Assembly: GCA_964030785.1 (NCBI GenBank)
Contig: OZ034970.1
Span: forward strand, 35,033,943 to 35,097,942
Direction: 5' to 3'
Length of the DNA: 64,000 nucleotides
Source: Siderastrea siderea
Taxonomy: Eukaryota; Cnidaria; Anthozoa; Scleractinia; Rhizangiidae
The notes beneath the pieces were generated by a model. The model had not been told where the DNA came from. It saw nothing but the letters and a program-made list of their open reading frames with translations, and did no database searches. The position numbers were made by a program, and so were the translations under genes. Shown one piece after another: positions 13,200 to 24,707 of the stretch; position 1 is the stretch's first letter; every line of letters begins with the position of its first letter.

Positions 13200-13320
13200 T
13201 CACTGGTTACGCGCGCCTGCAATTTTGAAGCGTGCGGTTGTAAGTCACATGACCTCTTGAAAGCGGCCCGGTCGCATGGCTGTCTTACCGGTGAGGCGGC
13301 CATTTTCAAATTACGTTGAT
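13200..13320. promoter_or_regulatory. Possible bidirectional promoter inside the element
   Basis: This is a locally GC-rich stretch with CpGs (ttacgcgcgcctgc, gcggcccggtcgc). It carries a GGCGGCCATTTTC motif, which resembles a YY1-type initiator element. A plus-strand candidate first exon begins at 13276. The base composition contrasts with the AT-rich surroundings. Inference from composition and motif only. Confidence 0.3.
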
Positions 13321-13501
13321 CAATGTGTAAAGAGTTGCAAGTTTATCATACGCGAAAATGGTTTATTACACTATCCTTTTGGACTACTTTCGCTTACGAT
13401 AAGTGAGGCTCAACCCAAATTGCTTCAGTGGAAGTTGATTGTAAAGATGGTGGATAATTGTTCGATTCAAGATGGTTGTAAACGGACTAACCCATTTCAA
13501 G
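13276..13501 (+). CDS. Candidate first exon ending at a strong donor
   Basis: An ATG next to the YY1-like motif opens a frame of 75 codons ending at CAAG|GTGAGT, phase 1. A second in-frame ATG at 13447 gives MVDNCSIQDGCKRTNPFQ. Its Cys spacing is faintly like the start of a THAP DNA-binding domain, but the spacing is one residue too long and no later THAP residues are visible. I treat this as a possible exon of the element's own gene. No downstream exon was identified between 13510 and 19370. Confidence 0.22.
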
Positions 13502-13509
13502 GTGAGTAA

Positions 13510-15082
13510 CTTACATTTTATTCTCTATCGAGGGCTTAAACAAATTAGTTCCCTTCTTTGCGACATTCTGCCAAATGAGTGTAACAAGCCTTAATACAGT
13601 GTGTAAAGCGTGCAATTCTTCAAGGAATAGAAATCAAAAGGGCCGTTGTTCAGTAAAATTGCCCCTAGGGTGGACAGTGTTAATTCTCACTGGTTAAATT
13701 AAAAGTAATAACGAATTCAAAACCATGTGTTAGTAGAGTGACTAACGCTTTTCATACTGTTTATTTGAAGGTAATTTCATGTTGCCTACACGCTAAGCAA
13801 CAATTCAGTTTCTCTCAGATATGTGAGCACATTAAATTGAATGCATTAAAAGCCTACATCTGTAAATTGTTCTTCAATGACCAGTCAAAGGCGATTGAAC
13901 TTGAAATGAACATACATTTGCCAATTTAGAAGGAGTGAGTTCTTAAACGTTTTGTGTGATTTAAATATATTATTGATTTTTTAAATCAAAGATACTGATA
14001 TGTAACAACATGATTTCATAAAATTAGAATAAGACCTAGAATAATAGCAACATTATAGCAACTTCAGGTCTTTCCCATTTGCATTTGACAATGCTCCAGT
14101 GGCTTAAGGTGGAATTTTGTGCATTTCTAAAAGTTTCCTTTCAATCAACCAATCCAATCAACAATTTTAAAGTGGTTACCAGATTCATGGTTTGTTCCAA
14201 GCATTTGTGAATGTCCAGTGTGTGCCTAGATACATGTACTGAGCAATAATTTATCATGTGGGCACATAAAACCCCAAAACGTGAAACTCACATTGTCAAG
14301 AGGGTTAAAGACACATGTTTGTTTGAAGCAGAGTTCAGCCATCTATTACATGTTGCATAGCTTTAAAAATGTTAAAACTTCAATTTCTTGACGAAAGGGG
14401 TCTTTGGATCACACTCCGTGATGCGAAACACAACATCCTGCGACAGAATTAAACACAATATTAAGCCGGACCGGGCATTACAAACATCAGGAAAGAAACT
14501 CATCATGTTGCAGATTATAGTAATTTAGATTCTTTAATAATTGTCTGTGACAAATTGAAATATGAGAGGCTGAAAAACCTATCGAGTTCTTAAATGAGGT
14601 AAATTCAACATACCTTGTATGTCGCTTAACAGACAGTCCGAGGTCATACATGTATTTAACTGAACTCCATCATATAGTGATCTGAGAAAGATTGATGTGA
14701 CCTCAAGATCAAAGTCTTGGAAAGCGACATTATTTTAAGTTGTAATGCTCAATTCAGTCACCATTTGAAAATCCTCCAAACTAAACCCACTACAAAAATG
14801 CAAGAAGCAGCATTGGTCAAAAGACTGAGATACACACATGTATATAAAGTGCAGTGGGCAAAGATGTGAAGTACAGTGTAGGAGTCGTGCAGGCCTTCCA
14901 ACCCCATTTTATAACTGAAAAATTCACATGGTCTTTGGGTAGGGTGTGATGAAGAATTCTTGTTACCAATTTGGCAACGAATTTTCAGGATTTGGTTGAC
15001 AATGCAGAAAGTTTAGGCACATTGGCAACTTTATTAGGCGCAATTTCGTGCCCTGTGTAAAGTGTGTTGAACTGACTCTAGT
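13510..15082. other. Element interior, no recognised gene
   Basis: AT-rich non-coding sequence with short open frames only (for example 13738-13929 plus). I see no conserved motif, RNA gene or repeat structure. Confidence 0.4.
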
Positions 15083-16250
15083 TAGCCTGCGAGCAGGCAC
15101 ACTTAGTGTGCTATTCGTGCGAGTATCTTGGCGGCAGAAGTCGGTGAGCAAAGCGAGCCAGCGAGAAGAATGGGGCCCCTGTGAGGTGACAAGTCTTAAC
15201 TGTCAAGGTATCAATTATCTAACCAATCAGCAAGCGAAGCAAAATTTAAACAAATGCCACAGCAGATTTTCACACTTGAGAGGATCGAGTTCTTTATGAG
15301 TGTGCCAGAATAGTGTAAAAGAAAATTATAAACACAGTTGACAATTTTTGCCACGTTTAAATTAGACTTGCCACAAGTCGACCTCACGAGTTTCAGAGCA
15401 CAAAAGCCGTAAAGTGAGTGGAGCAAGCTTTTTAGGCTGCGAAGCGGTGGAGCGACGAAGTCCTACAACAAATAAAATGGGACAAAGGACTTTTTTGAAA
15501 GTGTACATTTTAAAAATGTGTTCTATTCGAAATCAATATACACTGTAGAAGTTAAAAATATCAAACTCCAGGGATATGAAACTTGCAATAACAAAGAGTA
15601 TCGAGCTGCTACCTCAGAAGACTAATCACCCTTACATTATGCGTTGCAAACATCTGTAACCAGGAACAAGCAATACCATCTTCCCACAATGACAAATAAC
15701 CGAACTCAGTGTAACAATGACTGCAAGATAATGCCCATTGCATGGTCAAAAAAAGATGTTACATTTCCTATCATTACAGAGATCCCAAGAAGATAGGCTT
15801 GAAAACCACCATGCACTAAAACCAGTGTGGCTGATATTCCAAAAAATTACACAAAACTGCAATCGCTAACCAGACACAACCAGCTGAGTCACGTTAAGAA
15901 ATTGAATCGATTGAAAAACTGACAGACTGTGAACAGTTGTCCTATTTTCCTTCCCGCTAAAATTAGAATAAGAAAGATACTGCTCGCAGTCTAAGAAACC
16001 GAGAAAGGTGACAACCAGTAACACCACTTTGCTTGTTATTTGTCACAATAATAAAGTCTGTTATCATGTGTCATTTCAAACCAATCAGAATGCTGCGTTC
16101 ATGGATGAATGCGGAGAATTCCAAATTCAGTGGCTTTTCTGCAGGCTCACTTTTCCTCGCACCATTCTCGCTGGCCCGCTTTGCTTGCCAACTTCCGCCG
16201 CCAACATACTTGCACGAATAGCACACTAAGTGAGCCTGCTCGCAGGCTAG
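15083..16250. mobile_element. hAT-like MITE with TAGCCTGCGAGCAGGC termini
   Basis: Inverted repeats of about 100 bp begin TAGCCTGCGAGCAGGC and end GCCTGCTCGCAGGCTAG. The flanks actctagt (15075-15082) and attctagt (16251-16258) look like an 8-bp target duplication with one mismatch, which is typical of the hAT superfamily. The outermost 16 bp are themselves palindromic. About 950 bp of interior has no transposase. Nested in the 8.95-kb element. Confidence 0.7.
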
Positions 16251-18690
16251 ATTCTAGTAAGTTCTTTGCATGACTGGCATGAACCAAATATTAATTAAAC
16301 TTACTGAACATCTTTTGTATCACACTAATTTTTTTAAGGTCATTGCCCTGTATTGCATTGCGCATCCTTTAAATGCGCACGATTTGTGGCGTCATTGGTG
16401 CGCGCTCAAAGCGTGCGCATGTCCAGGGAGTAATGGATTTCCTATGAGGCTAAGCTCACCAGGGAAAAGAAAGGTCATTTACTCTTAAACAAGCATGGTG
16501 ACCTATCTTTTTTTCCACTTATTTTTGACCTACCATTCATCCTCTTTTTGTTCAAAGAGTTAGAAAAAAACACATGTTCAAAAAAAAGGTTATTGCTAGA
16601 AACACATTACTCATGGAGATGAAATCACGACCTCGAGAACACGCACATGAGGAAGGTTTGAAGTCAATTTCTTCTGATTCTTCGAGCATCTGCCATAAAA
16701 CATCTAGTAAATTGTTCCTTGTTATCGGTATTTCACATCTAGTAGATTGTTTCAAGATTTGCTTTAATTATGTGCTTCCTGTTCCAATGGAAAGTAGCAT
16801 AAACTGATCAAATACACATGTGTTTTGTCAGGAAAAATTGCATGGAATTATGGGGTCACTTAAGACGATGATATCTCGTGAACGGACATGGGGACCTATT
16901 CTTTTTATTTTATATTTCAAAACATTGGACGATAGATAACAACTAGTGAAAGTTTGACAAAAATCATATGTTAAATTTTATTTCGGGGGAATGACCTTAA
17001 TTCTTGTTTTGATTGCAAAATTATTGAAAAGTCTGTAACACGTCAAGCAACTGGGCTAGATGGCTGACACTGTTAGTTACATACTAGAACTTAAATTTCA
17101 GTTAAAACTGAACCTCTGCATGCATATACATCTACATTGCTCCTTCAACAATCTCGTAGGATCTGCAAAGTACTGTACTACATGTACTGTGGTGTAGATA
17201 GAATTAGAGTATGGTTTACGTTCACCTTAGCTTAATATTAGTGCATGGTAAATAAATTTATTGTTTATGAGCCAAATTGTTATTAATCAGAATATTTTTC
17301 TTCAGGGTCTACATATGTACACATTGTATGTACTCCCAGTTCTACAGCAAAACAGTTTGTTGATTCACATTGTACATGGCAAAGAAATGCATCACACTTG
17401 ATCAGGTAAGTTACTCAAACACATACATTAGAATCCTCATTGTAACACTTCAATTTGTATTGCTTAGATCTGTTTTCTTTAAACGTACCGGTAGTACGTG
17501 TAACATGTAATTAGGCTTTGGGTCGCAGGCTTTTCTTCAGGGATTATGACAGAATTACGTACACAGAGTTTGGAGTTGTTGAACTTTTCCATGGATTCAT
17601 GTCATATCAAGGCAATATCTCCTTGGTGATAACTGCTTGAATTATTAAGACATGAATACTTCATGTAGATTATAGTGGACTACATGAACATGTACATTGT
17701 GACTACAATATTGAACAGTCACTGAAACAAACACCATGTGCTAAATATTGTAAATAACTACAGAGATTGGTCATGCATTAACCAAAAATGATTATATTTT
17801 TTAAGATGGTGGAGTAACCAGGATGAAACATAATTATTAAAAAATTTTAAAATGTGCTCAACATGTTGCGTATAGCAAGCAGAACATTTATAGTAAATAA
17901 TCCCTTGACTTAAATCAAACCCCTGACCTTCTGCACTCCAGCTGAACTACATGATACATTGTACTAAATAAATTAAGCTGCAAGGAAACTGGTAGTGAGG
18001 TAGATAATCTTACAAGGTTCATACTACATCATGTCCTGCATTTTGCTAGAAAGGGCAGTGTTGAGGGCATCCTGACTGTATGGTGACCTTGTAAGCAATG
18101 ACCTACAATATAGCTCCTTCTAGACTCGTGTAAGCTTCATTCTGTACAATAAAAGTGGTTAGAGCTCCTGATTGGTAAACGGGAACACCTCAGATTCAGC
18201 TTTTCTGGGGGTCTCATTCCATTTCAACACCTACATGTACACTCATAGGTCCAGGTGGATGGTAAAATACCATGTATTTGGCTCTCAGGCATGGCACACA
18301 GACCTCCTGCATTCGGTCGATATGCCAAACATTAAGCCTTAAGCCAAACATTTTCTTGTCTTACCTTCCCACTCATTCAATTAGAACATAATTATTAGTT
18401 TGAGAATTTTGAGAAACCATACATGAACATGTGAAAGCCTGATCACCATGTATTCACCAACTTACAGTGTTCTTTTATGGTGTATCAGAAAATTCTTCTC
18501 TGGTTAGTAGTTTTAAGGATTTGAAATGGTCTATCAAGTGCTGTAATGCTAAAGCAATGTGAATGTCACTCAAGTGAGAGCTTAGCTTCAGATATCATTC
18601 TTATTGTGCCACTCAGGCCTCCACATCTTTGGAACACACTACTTGATTGTTTACTTTATTTTGTTTACTACTTGAACTGTAATTGTAAAT
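16251..18690. other. Element interior, no recognised gene
   Basis: AT-rich DNA with many short tacatgta-type palindromes. Overlapping open frames at 16552-16807 on both strands lack domains. Positions 18250-18390 resemble 12010-12150. Nothing else supported. Confidence 0.4.
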
Positions 18691-18847
18691 GTTGTGGTTC
18701 AAATTTTTCTTTAGTTTGAAACTTTTCAAACCAGATTAATTTTTATTTTCCTTTGCCTAAGATTTTGGTAATGAATCTGAGACAAAGGGAAATAGCAATT
18801 TTACTGGTTTGAAAATTTTTAAACCAAAGAAAAATTTGAACCGCAAC
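18691..18847. mobile_element. Hairpin MITE (GGTTCAAATTTTTCTTT palindrome)
   Basis: The left arm runs gttgtggttcaaatttttct and onward. The right arm is its reverse complement ending aaaaatttgaaccgcaac. Total length is ~157 bp with a short loop and no coding capacity. It is nested in the 8.95-kb element. Confidence 0.7.
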
Positions 18848-19374
18848 CTGTAGATGTACATATGTACCTTATATTTTATTGAAAATTAACGCTGCAACCT
18901 AGTAATAATGTTGAGTGTATGACAGGTCTAGAATTTATATAAAATTTCGATTTTTTTTTCCTAGGACCACATGTATAAGGCCATCAGAGGACCGAACTCA
19001 GAAGACTGCTTACAGCAAGTGAACTAAAGGCAGCCAAAACAGATAAGACCTTATATGTAAAATCAGTGAAGGCGGTAATTGATGATTGTTAAATTGTATT
19101 TCCAAAATGAAATTGAACTAATTTTATCATTTAACTCCTGTTGAAGATATGTTGAAAACAGACATTCTGAGGTAAACTGAATGTGCCCTTGTACCAAGAG
19201 CCCGGGAAAACTAGGGTTTTGCCCCGGTCCAAGCCTGGTTAAAAAACCAGACCCTCGATTTGTCTACTTTAAATATCAGCAACTGGCCTTTAAATTGAGG
19301 GATATTGCATCGTGTCCAACAGCTGTTTTTTTGTTACCATTTTGGGTCAAGTTTCTAATGTTTCCCCCACTTAT

Positions 19375-19737
19375 TTAAGAAATTCCCATTTATTCCCACA
19401 AATTCCAGACCATATTCCTATTTTTTCCCACATATTCCCAAAAATTCCCAGTTGTTCTTTAACATTCCTTGGAATTCCTAGGAATTTCTGAAAGTAACTG
19501 GGAATTCTGTCTTTAATTTTCTTTTAGTTGGAATTCCTAGGAATTCCTAGGAATTTCAAGACAGCACCATTTAAACTTGGAATTCCTAAGAATTCTTAGG
19601 AATTCCAAGTCCAAATTTACCGTGAAAATTCACACCTCAGATTCTTAGGAATTCCTAGGAATTCTCACGAATTCCTAAGAATTTTTTCCTAGGAATTCTT
19701 AGGATATTCTTAGGAATTCCTAGGAATTCTCAGAGTT
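19375..19737. repeat. Right subterminal palindromic repeat array, copy I
   Basis: A gradient mirrors the left end: tattcccacaaattcc-type pentamers first, then dense GAATTCCTAGGAATTCC and cttaggaattcctagg units up to the terminus TTCGCAAGGG. It is the counterpart of 10808-11135. Confidence 0.7.
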
Positions 19738-19867
19738 ATTTCGCAAGGGAATTGGTGTCAAAGGCAAAAAAAATTGCTAACAATTTGCGTGATAACAAGA
19801 GCCGCAATGCTGGTAGTTTTCAGAAAGGAAAATAAAATAAATAGTAATACTAAAAATATGGAAATAC

Positions 19868-20303
19868 CTGTTTTGTTAGTGCAGGCGCAGTTTCGAGGCT
19901 CAAGGACTCCAAACAACATCAGAAGTGTCAGCACGACTGAAGCCGCAGATAGAAGACATAAAGTGATTAAAATCACCTGATCACTAGTGTGATAACGCGA
20001 TCTTTTGTTCGACAAAGAGCCACCTTCAGGTTCCCATGAAAGACGTTTTGGACAGTGGCTCCCAGGACGGTTTTTCTTTCCATTTTGAAACAGGCTACTT
20101 GCGTTATGCAGCTGCTGTTCAGGAATACCATCAAGCCCCTCTTGATATTCGTTAGCGCCATAGTCGTCAATATTGAAGGACTCCTTATCCTCTTTATTAT
20201 TGAAGTGGTTTTTGTCTTTTTCTCTGACAAGTGAGACTGATAATTTAGTTTCGACAGAAGTATTCGTCGAAGGTGACACGCGAGCTCCGTTTAAAAACGA
20301 CAT
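19868..20303 (-). CDS. First coding exon of a type II transmembrane protein (duplicate B)
   Basis: Duplicate of 6037-6472 with the same start (MSFLNGARV), the same length to the donor ACAG|GTATTT, and an identical 145-residue product. The five nucleotide differences (at K, C, G, V and S codons) are all silent. An upstream in-frame ATG adds four residues (MRTK) in this copy only. The cytoplasmic tail, single membrane helix at ~110-134 and NCAC stub are unchanged. The intron that follows is invaded within 118 bp by the 8.95-kb CCCTTGCGAA element. Silent-only change argues that both copies were functional after duplication. Confidence 0.72.
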
Positions 20304-20647
20304 TTTTGTTCGCATGTTTTTCCGTGTGGAGGTACAGGTTACTCAAATGAATATTTGAACGTTTTAATTTGGTGAATAGTAGAGGTGAGTGAGTTGTCAT
20401 GGAGGCAGGTTTATATTGACAGCGTTGTCAAGCGAACTGACAGAAAACGCCATTCAAAATGCCACTGTGAACTTTGATCATTGATATAAATAAGAAACTT
20501 CCTTATTACGTAAGTTATCTTTAAAGCAAGGATTAAAACTATCTTGTAAAAGAGTCACTTCTAATGTCAATTGAACTCCACGGTTATGTTATAAATGGCT
20601 TTTATTTCAACTTCGTTAAGATGTTCGACTACTATAGTTTTACTATA

Positions 20648-20820
20648 AACTAATTGCGATTTTGAGACGGCAATTCTGCATTATATTGACGGCTAGTTGG
20701 AAGAAAATATATTCCGTGTTGAGCGGAGTCGCGAAGCGACGGAGCCCAATACGGAGAATACATTTTTCTCCAACGCCGTCAATATAATGCAGAATTGCCA
20801 TCTCAAAATCGCAATTAGTT
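20648..20820. mobile_element. Hairpin MITE, duplicate of 6831-7003
   Basis: The same palindrome as in copy 1, with a few substitutions, located at the corresponding place upstream of exon B. It was carried along by the segmental duplication. Confidence 0.75.
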
Positions 20821-21107
20821 TTGTATCACGATTCAATCGTTTTTCAGGCAAAACAAACGCAAAACTGAGAATTTCCTTCACGATTTGAAAGATAAATTCT
20901 TTGAACTTTTCAAGTCTTGAACACGAATGTTTGTACGGTCTTTTCTCACCTTAAATCGGTGCTTCACACAAATAAATTCAAAGTAGCATCTTTATTTAGT
21001 TTTACTTGATTGCGTAATTAGCGCGTGCACAACAACACCTCCAGGGGCGTTCCCAGACACTTTTTTTGGCAGTACGCACCAAGTCAGGTGTATTCCCTTG
21101 CGAAATG

Positions 21108-21415
21108 AAGCTAAGAATTCCTAGGAATTCCTAGAAATTTCCTAAGAATTCCTAGGAATCTTTTCCTAAGAATTCCAAGGAATTCCTGGAATTCTTAGGA
21201 ATCAAGGTGTGAATTAAAATTCACGGTAATTGGAACATGGAATTCCTAGGAATTCCTAGGAATTCCAAGCTTTGCATGGTCTTAGATTAGCTTGGATAAA
21301 ATTCCTTGGAATTCCTAGAAATCTGAGAGGATTAAATAAAATCTGAGAAAAAAAATTGAATTCCTAGGAATTCCTAAGAATCCCTAGGAATTTCTGGGAA
21401 TTACTGAGAATAGTA
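21108..21415. repeat. Left subterminal palindromic array, copy II
   Basis: Repeated gaattcctaggaattcctag units are separated by short AT-rich text. They are the same motif and placement as in copy I. Confidence 0.7.
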
Positions 21416-22421
21416 GTTGCTACTAGGATCTTAATTATGCACATCAAACAACAAACAAACTTAAAGTTGATTAAGTAATTATTCGAAAAATTTTAAGGAT
21501 TCTTTACAAGTTTGTCATCCAGGCCACAAAATTCAACATTGTTTTGATTTATTGAAAATTTTAAACTTAATGCCTGTACTATAAAGCCTTAAAACCTTTT
21601 CTTGTGAATATATTTAGAGCATTAATTCATCACAGATTCAGCACTCTGGAAACTAGCCTGGAGACTACATCTTGTACTGATGCAGTGGAAACTAACCTGG
21701 AGACTACATCTTGTAATGACGCAGTGCAGCCGTGATTAAGATAACATCTCCAGAAAGTTCACAAGAGTCTTTATATGACGTATTGAATACTATATTTCTT
21801 GGATATATATACATGACTTACATGTATGTATTGTTCTCTGAAATTCACATCAGTGAATACATTTTCAAGAATTGTCAACACAGTCAGTGACTGGAAGAAA
21901 ATTCAATTCAACATTGGAAAAATTACAATTATTTAATTCTGAATACTTCTTTTAAATAAAGCTTCATCAGTATACACAAAGTGAATCAGACAACAAAGTC
22001 CTTGTCTTGGTTTTTCTTTTTTCACAAAATAGTTCTGAGTTATTGTTGTATTCAGTTAACAGTTCTGTTCTTTCAATTCTCTAGAAAATGATATCTATTA
22101 TTGCTTTCAGATCAAGACATTGTAAACTCAAAACATCAGAGTTATCTTGTGTCCTTTTATAAACTAAAGCGATGGAAACACTCTGCAGTGGAAAGGCACT
22201 GGAGAACATTATATGTGATGTTTCATTTTAACTTCTCTATAAACTGCACAACTATGCCATAACTGCTTCTTTAGTTAAATAAACCTGCCTCAAATGTAAC
22301 TAGCTAGTTCGGCATGTAAATATAGCTTCGAATTCAAGAAGACAAGAGAGAATATGATCTTCTTAAAATCGTTAATTTTGAAGCCAATTTTTCATTACAA
22401 ATCACTTTCTTTTAAACTCAC

Positions 22422-22469
22422 CTCCTTCTTAAGAGTAGATATCCACATTTTGTTGCTTTGAGACATCAT
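22422..22469 (-). CDS. Candidate short first exon in copy II
   Basis: On the minus strand an AGCCATTTTGGAAT motif (~22625-22640, YY1-like) is followed by ~160 bp. Then comes an ATG that opens 16 codons (MMSQSNKMWISTLKKE) ending at a consensus donor GAG|GTGAGT, phase 0. The arrangement of promoter motif, leader, short first exon and donor is plausible. No second exon was identified. It could equally be chance. Confidence 0.22.
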
Positions 22470-23179
22470 TTAGGCTTGAAAGAATAGAAAATCCAAGGAA
22501 ACATGTGTTGAACATTTGAAATTTGTGGCGCCTGAATATTCAACCGTTTTCTCTGAGCCCGCAATGATAAGGCTGCTGACCAAAGCGGCTCATTCATTAC
22601 CAGTCTCTCTTTACATATTCAGGATTCCAAAATGGCTGCTGCTCCCGGCTCCACTTTTCTTGCTCACTTTAAGGATTGCATTCTGCTAAGAAGTCACAAC
22701 TGAATCGTTTTTTGGGACCTATGGAGACTTAGAACAAATATACCCCTGCAAAAGTTCGAAACCTGCGGATTTTAATCGTTAAATTGCTAAGTGGCTGCGT
22801 GAATATTAATACATATGCAATCAATGCTGAACTGAACAGATATGATCACGTAAATTAATAAGGTAAAGTAAAACTGATTATTCTTTGACAAATGATTTTT
22901 TCTGTTTTATGGCTAATTCTTGCACAGACTAAGCATAACATTCCAAGTACGAAATTGAAACTCAAAATGTGCTTATCTGAAAGTTTGAATATTTTGACGG
23001 ATACGTACGTGTACTTTGTAGTAAATATAGCAGTTTTGTTTTTCGGTGGCTGTTTTGTTTTTGCCCAAACGTCAAGAGATACTTGGTGTGAGAAAACTCC
23101 AAAGCAGTTTAGCGATCTACACTTAGATAACCACTCTTAAATGCCCAAAAATAACACTAAGCTTTAACCTGAAAAAATC

Positions 23180-23442
23180 TTGAGAATTCTTAGGAATTCC
23201 TAGGAATTCCAAGCCTTATTAGATCTTATGAGATCTATTCCCAGAGATTCCCAAGAAATCCAAGCTTCTTAAATTGTAGGTAATTTGCATAGCTTGGAAT
23301 TCCAAGCCTACACAGAGCTTTTATCTTTCATTCCCAGAAATTCCCAAGAATTCCAAGCTTTCTTAGTCACAGCTAATTTGCATAGCTGGGAATTTTTGGG
23401 AATTCTTAGGAATTCCTAGGAATTCCCAGAAAGCTGGGAATC
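23180..23442. repeat. Right subterminal palindromic array, copy II
   Basis: Units such as cttaggaattcctaggaatt and cccagaaattcccaagaatt run up to the terminal CATTTCGCAAGGG. Mirror of the left array. Confidence 0.7.
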
Positions 23443-24582
23443 CATTTCGCAAGGGCTACTTAGCTAAAAGGGGATGAATATGGTCAGAAATACATTTTTT
23501 TTTATTTCAATTGTATTCCTAGTGCTCACATATCAAGCTAGGCTGATTAGGCTTTCCAACAATGTTTGGATTTCCTGTTTAACAGTCAGCTTATGGTGCT
23601 TCTGATGGAACCATAAAATACTGATTGTGGATGTGAGAATGGACGACTTTGTCCGGTTGCGATAACGTTATTTTCTCAGATGGTCTACAATCGAGTCCCT
23701 TCCGTAACTTAATAGTGTTGATGTTCTCTTATAATTTTCTGGTATTAAACTCGAGACAATTTTTTCTACGCATACGAAGTATTACAGTTCAAAAGTTATT
23801 CTATACTGTTCTTCTTAACGCCAAATTTCCGAAATACACTTTCGGTGTCAACCGAAGTGTCTCTATAAGCGTGCATATTAGCACCAAAGAAGAGAGCTGC
23901 TCAGTTCTCGTGGTTGAGAGCATGTAGCCCGTGACTAGGTCTTGACACTGCGCAATGGTACACTGAATGACTGCTCTGGCGTCGAAGTAGACACAGGCAA
24001 CGTGAGAAGAATATTGAGAACTGTTGTTAATTTGGGCGAACAATTAGTCATAGTCTTACAAGTGACTGGAACATATTCCAACATATTCCAAAAACAATGA
24101 AGTGTTTTCTTCTACTGGAAGAGATAATACAACATCCCCAGGTCCACTCTTCCGCGACAGTGTTGAAGAAAATATCGATATTGAATTGAAATGGCACAAC
24201 TTTACCTTATCGCCTCACTGTACGAATTTTTAATTTCTACATTTATAAACCCTCAGATAAAGAAAACCACACTAACGGTGGTACGCACTTGCGTATTTCG
24301 CGTAAAGGCAGGAACGCCCCTGACCTCGACAAAAACAAAGTGTTAAAAACAAATGAAAACACGTTTTAATTCTCGTCTTATTTTGCCTTTTCGATACCAT
24401 GGACTCTAAATTTGAATATCACTTTCCTTTATCTTTCAAACGGCAAATTAATTTACATTTCTAGCCGCTTTTTGAGGAGAAACTTTGAATTTCTCTTTTG
24501 AATGGAAGGAGCCCAACATAAACGGCGCGGAATTTTCAACCAATCACTGGCTCACTTTTGAGACGTCAATTCGTAGTTATAT

Positions 24583-24707
24583 ATGACGTCTCAAAAAAAA
24601 TCGAAAGAAGCTGAGAACCGTGATACTGACTTTAATCTTGACTCTTTAGATGATGGTACGATCAAGCACCAAGAAGAACTTATAAAAGAGAAACACATCA
24701 GCCATTA
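24583..24707 (+). pseudogene. Copy of the 85-codon ORF, cut by a Tc1/mariner insertion
   Basis: About 43 codons matching the start of 7605-7862 (MTSQKKSKEAENRD onward). A transposon at the TA dinucleotide at 24706-24707 interrupts the frame. The remainder lies at 26167-26286 and is out of frame with internal stops. Confidence 0.35.

Larger units (their letters stand above)
10798..19749. mobile_element. 8.95-kb DNA-transposon-like element, CCCTTGCGAA family, copy I
   Basis: The ends are CCCTTGCGAA (10798-10807) and TTCGCAAGGG (19740-19749). Duplication copy 1 has the uninterrupted flank gggcacattggtg at ~5915, so this block is a true insertion relative to it. Both ends carry several hundred bases of palindromic AATTCCTAGGAATT-type repeats. 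A second member with the same ends and repeats lies at 21095-23455. The target duplication is at most 1-3 bp and not resolvable. The interior holds smaller nested MITEs, a possible bidirectional promoter near 13260 and a few candidate exons, but no transposase I recognise. The insertion lies 118 bp downstream of the end of exon B, that is, within its first intron. Confidence 0.7.
21095..23455. mobile_element. 2.36-kb CCCTTGCGAA-family element, copy II
   Basis: The terminal inverted repeats are CCCTTGCGAAATG (21095-21107) and CATTTCGCAAGGG (23443-23455). Subterminal arrays of AATTCCTAGGAATT palindromes lie on both sides, as in the 8.95-kb copy I. The interior (21430-23160) shows no obvious similarity to copy I by eye. 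The family may therefore share only its ends, as non-autonomous elements often do. It is nested within the hAT-like element, so it arrived later. No unambiguous target duplication. Confidence 0.7.
21042..24322. mobile_element. hAT-like non-autonomous element with 5-bp target duplication
   Basis: The termini are CAGGGGCGTTCC (21042-21053) and GGAACGCCCCTG (24311-24322). They are flanked by acctc at 21037-21041 and 24323-24327. Copy 1 has a single acctc at the empty site (~7343). CAGGGGCG-type ends fit hAT elements, and a 5-bp duplication fits the hAT5-type subgroup. The element's own sequence is ~920 bp; the rest is a nested CCCTTGCGAA element (21095-23455). No transposase was recognised; open frames at 23649-24043 overlap on both strands. 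Confidence 0.75.
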
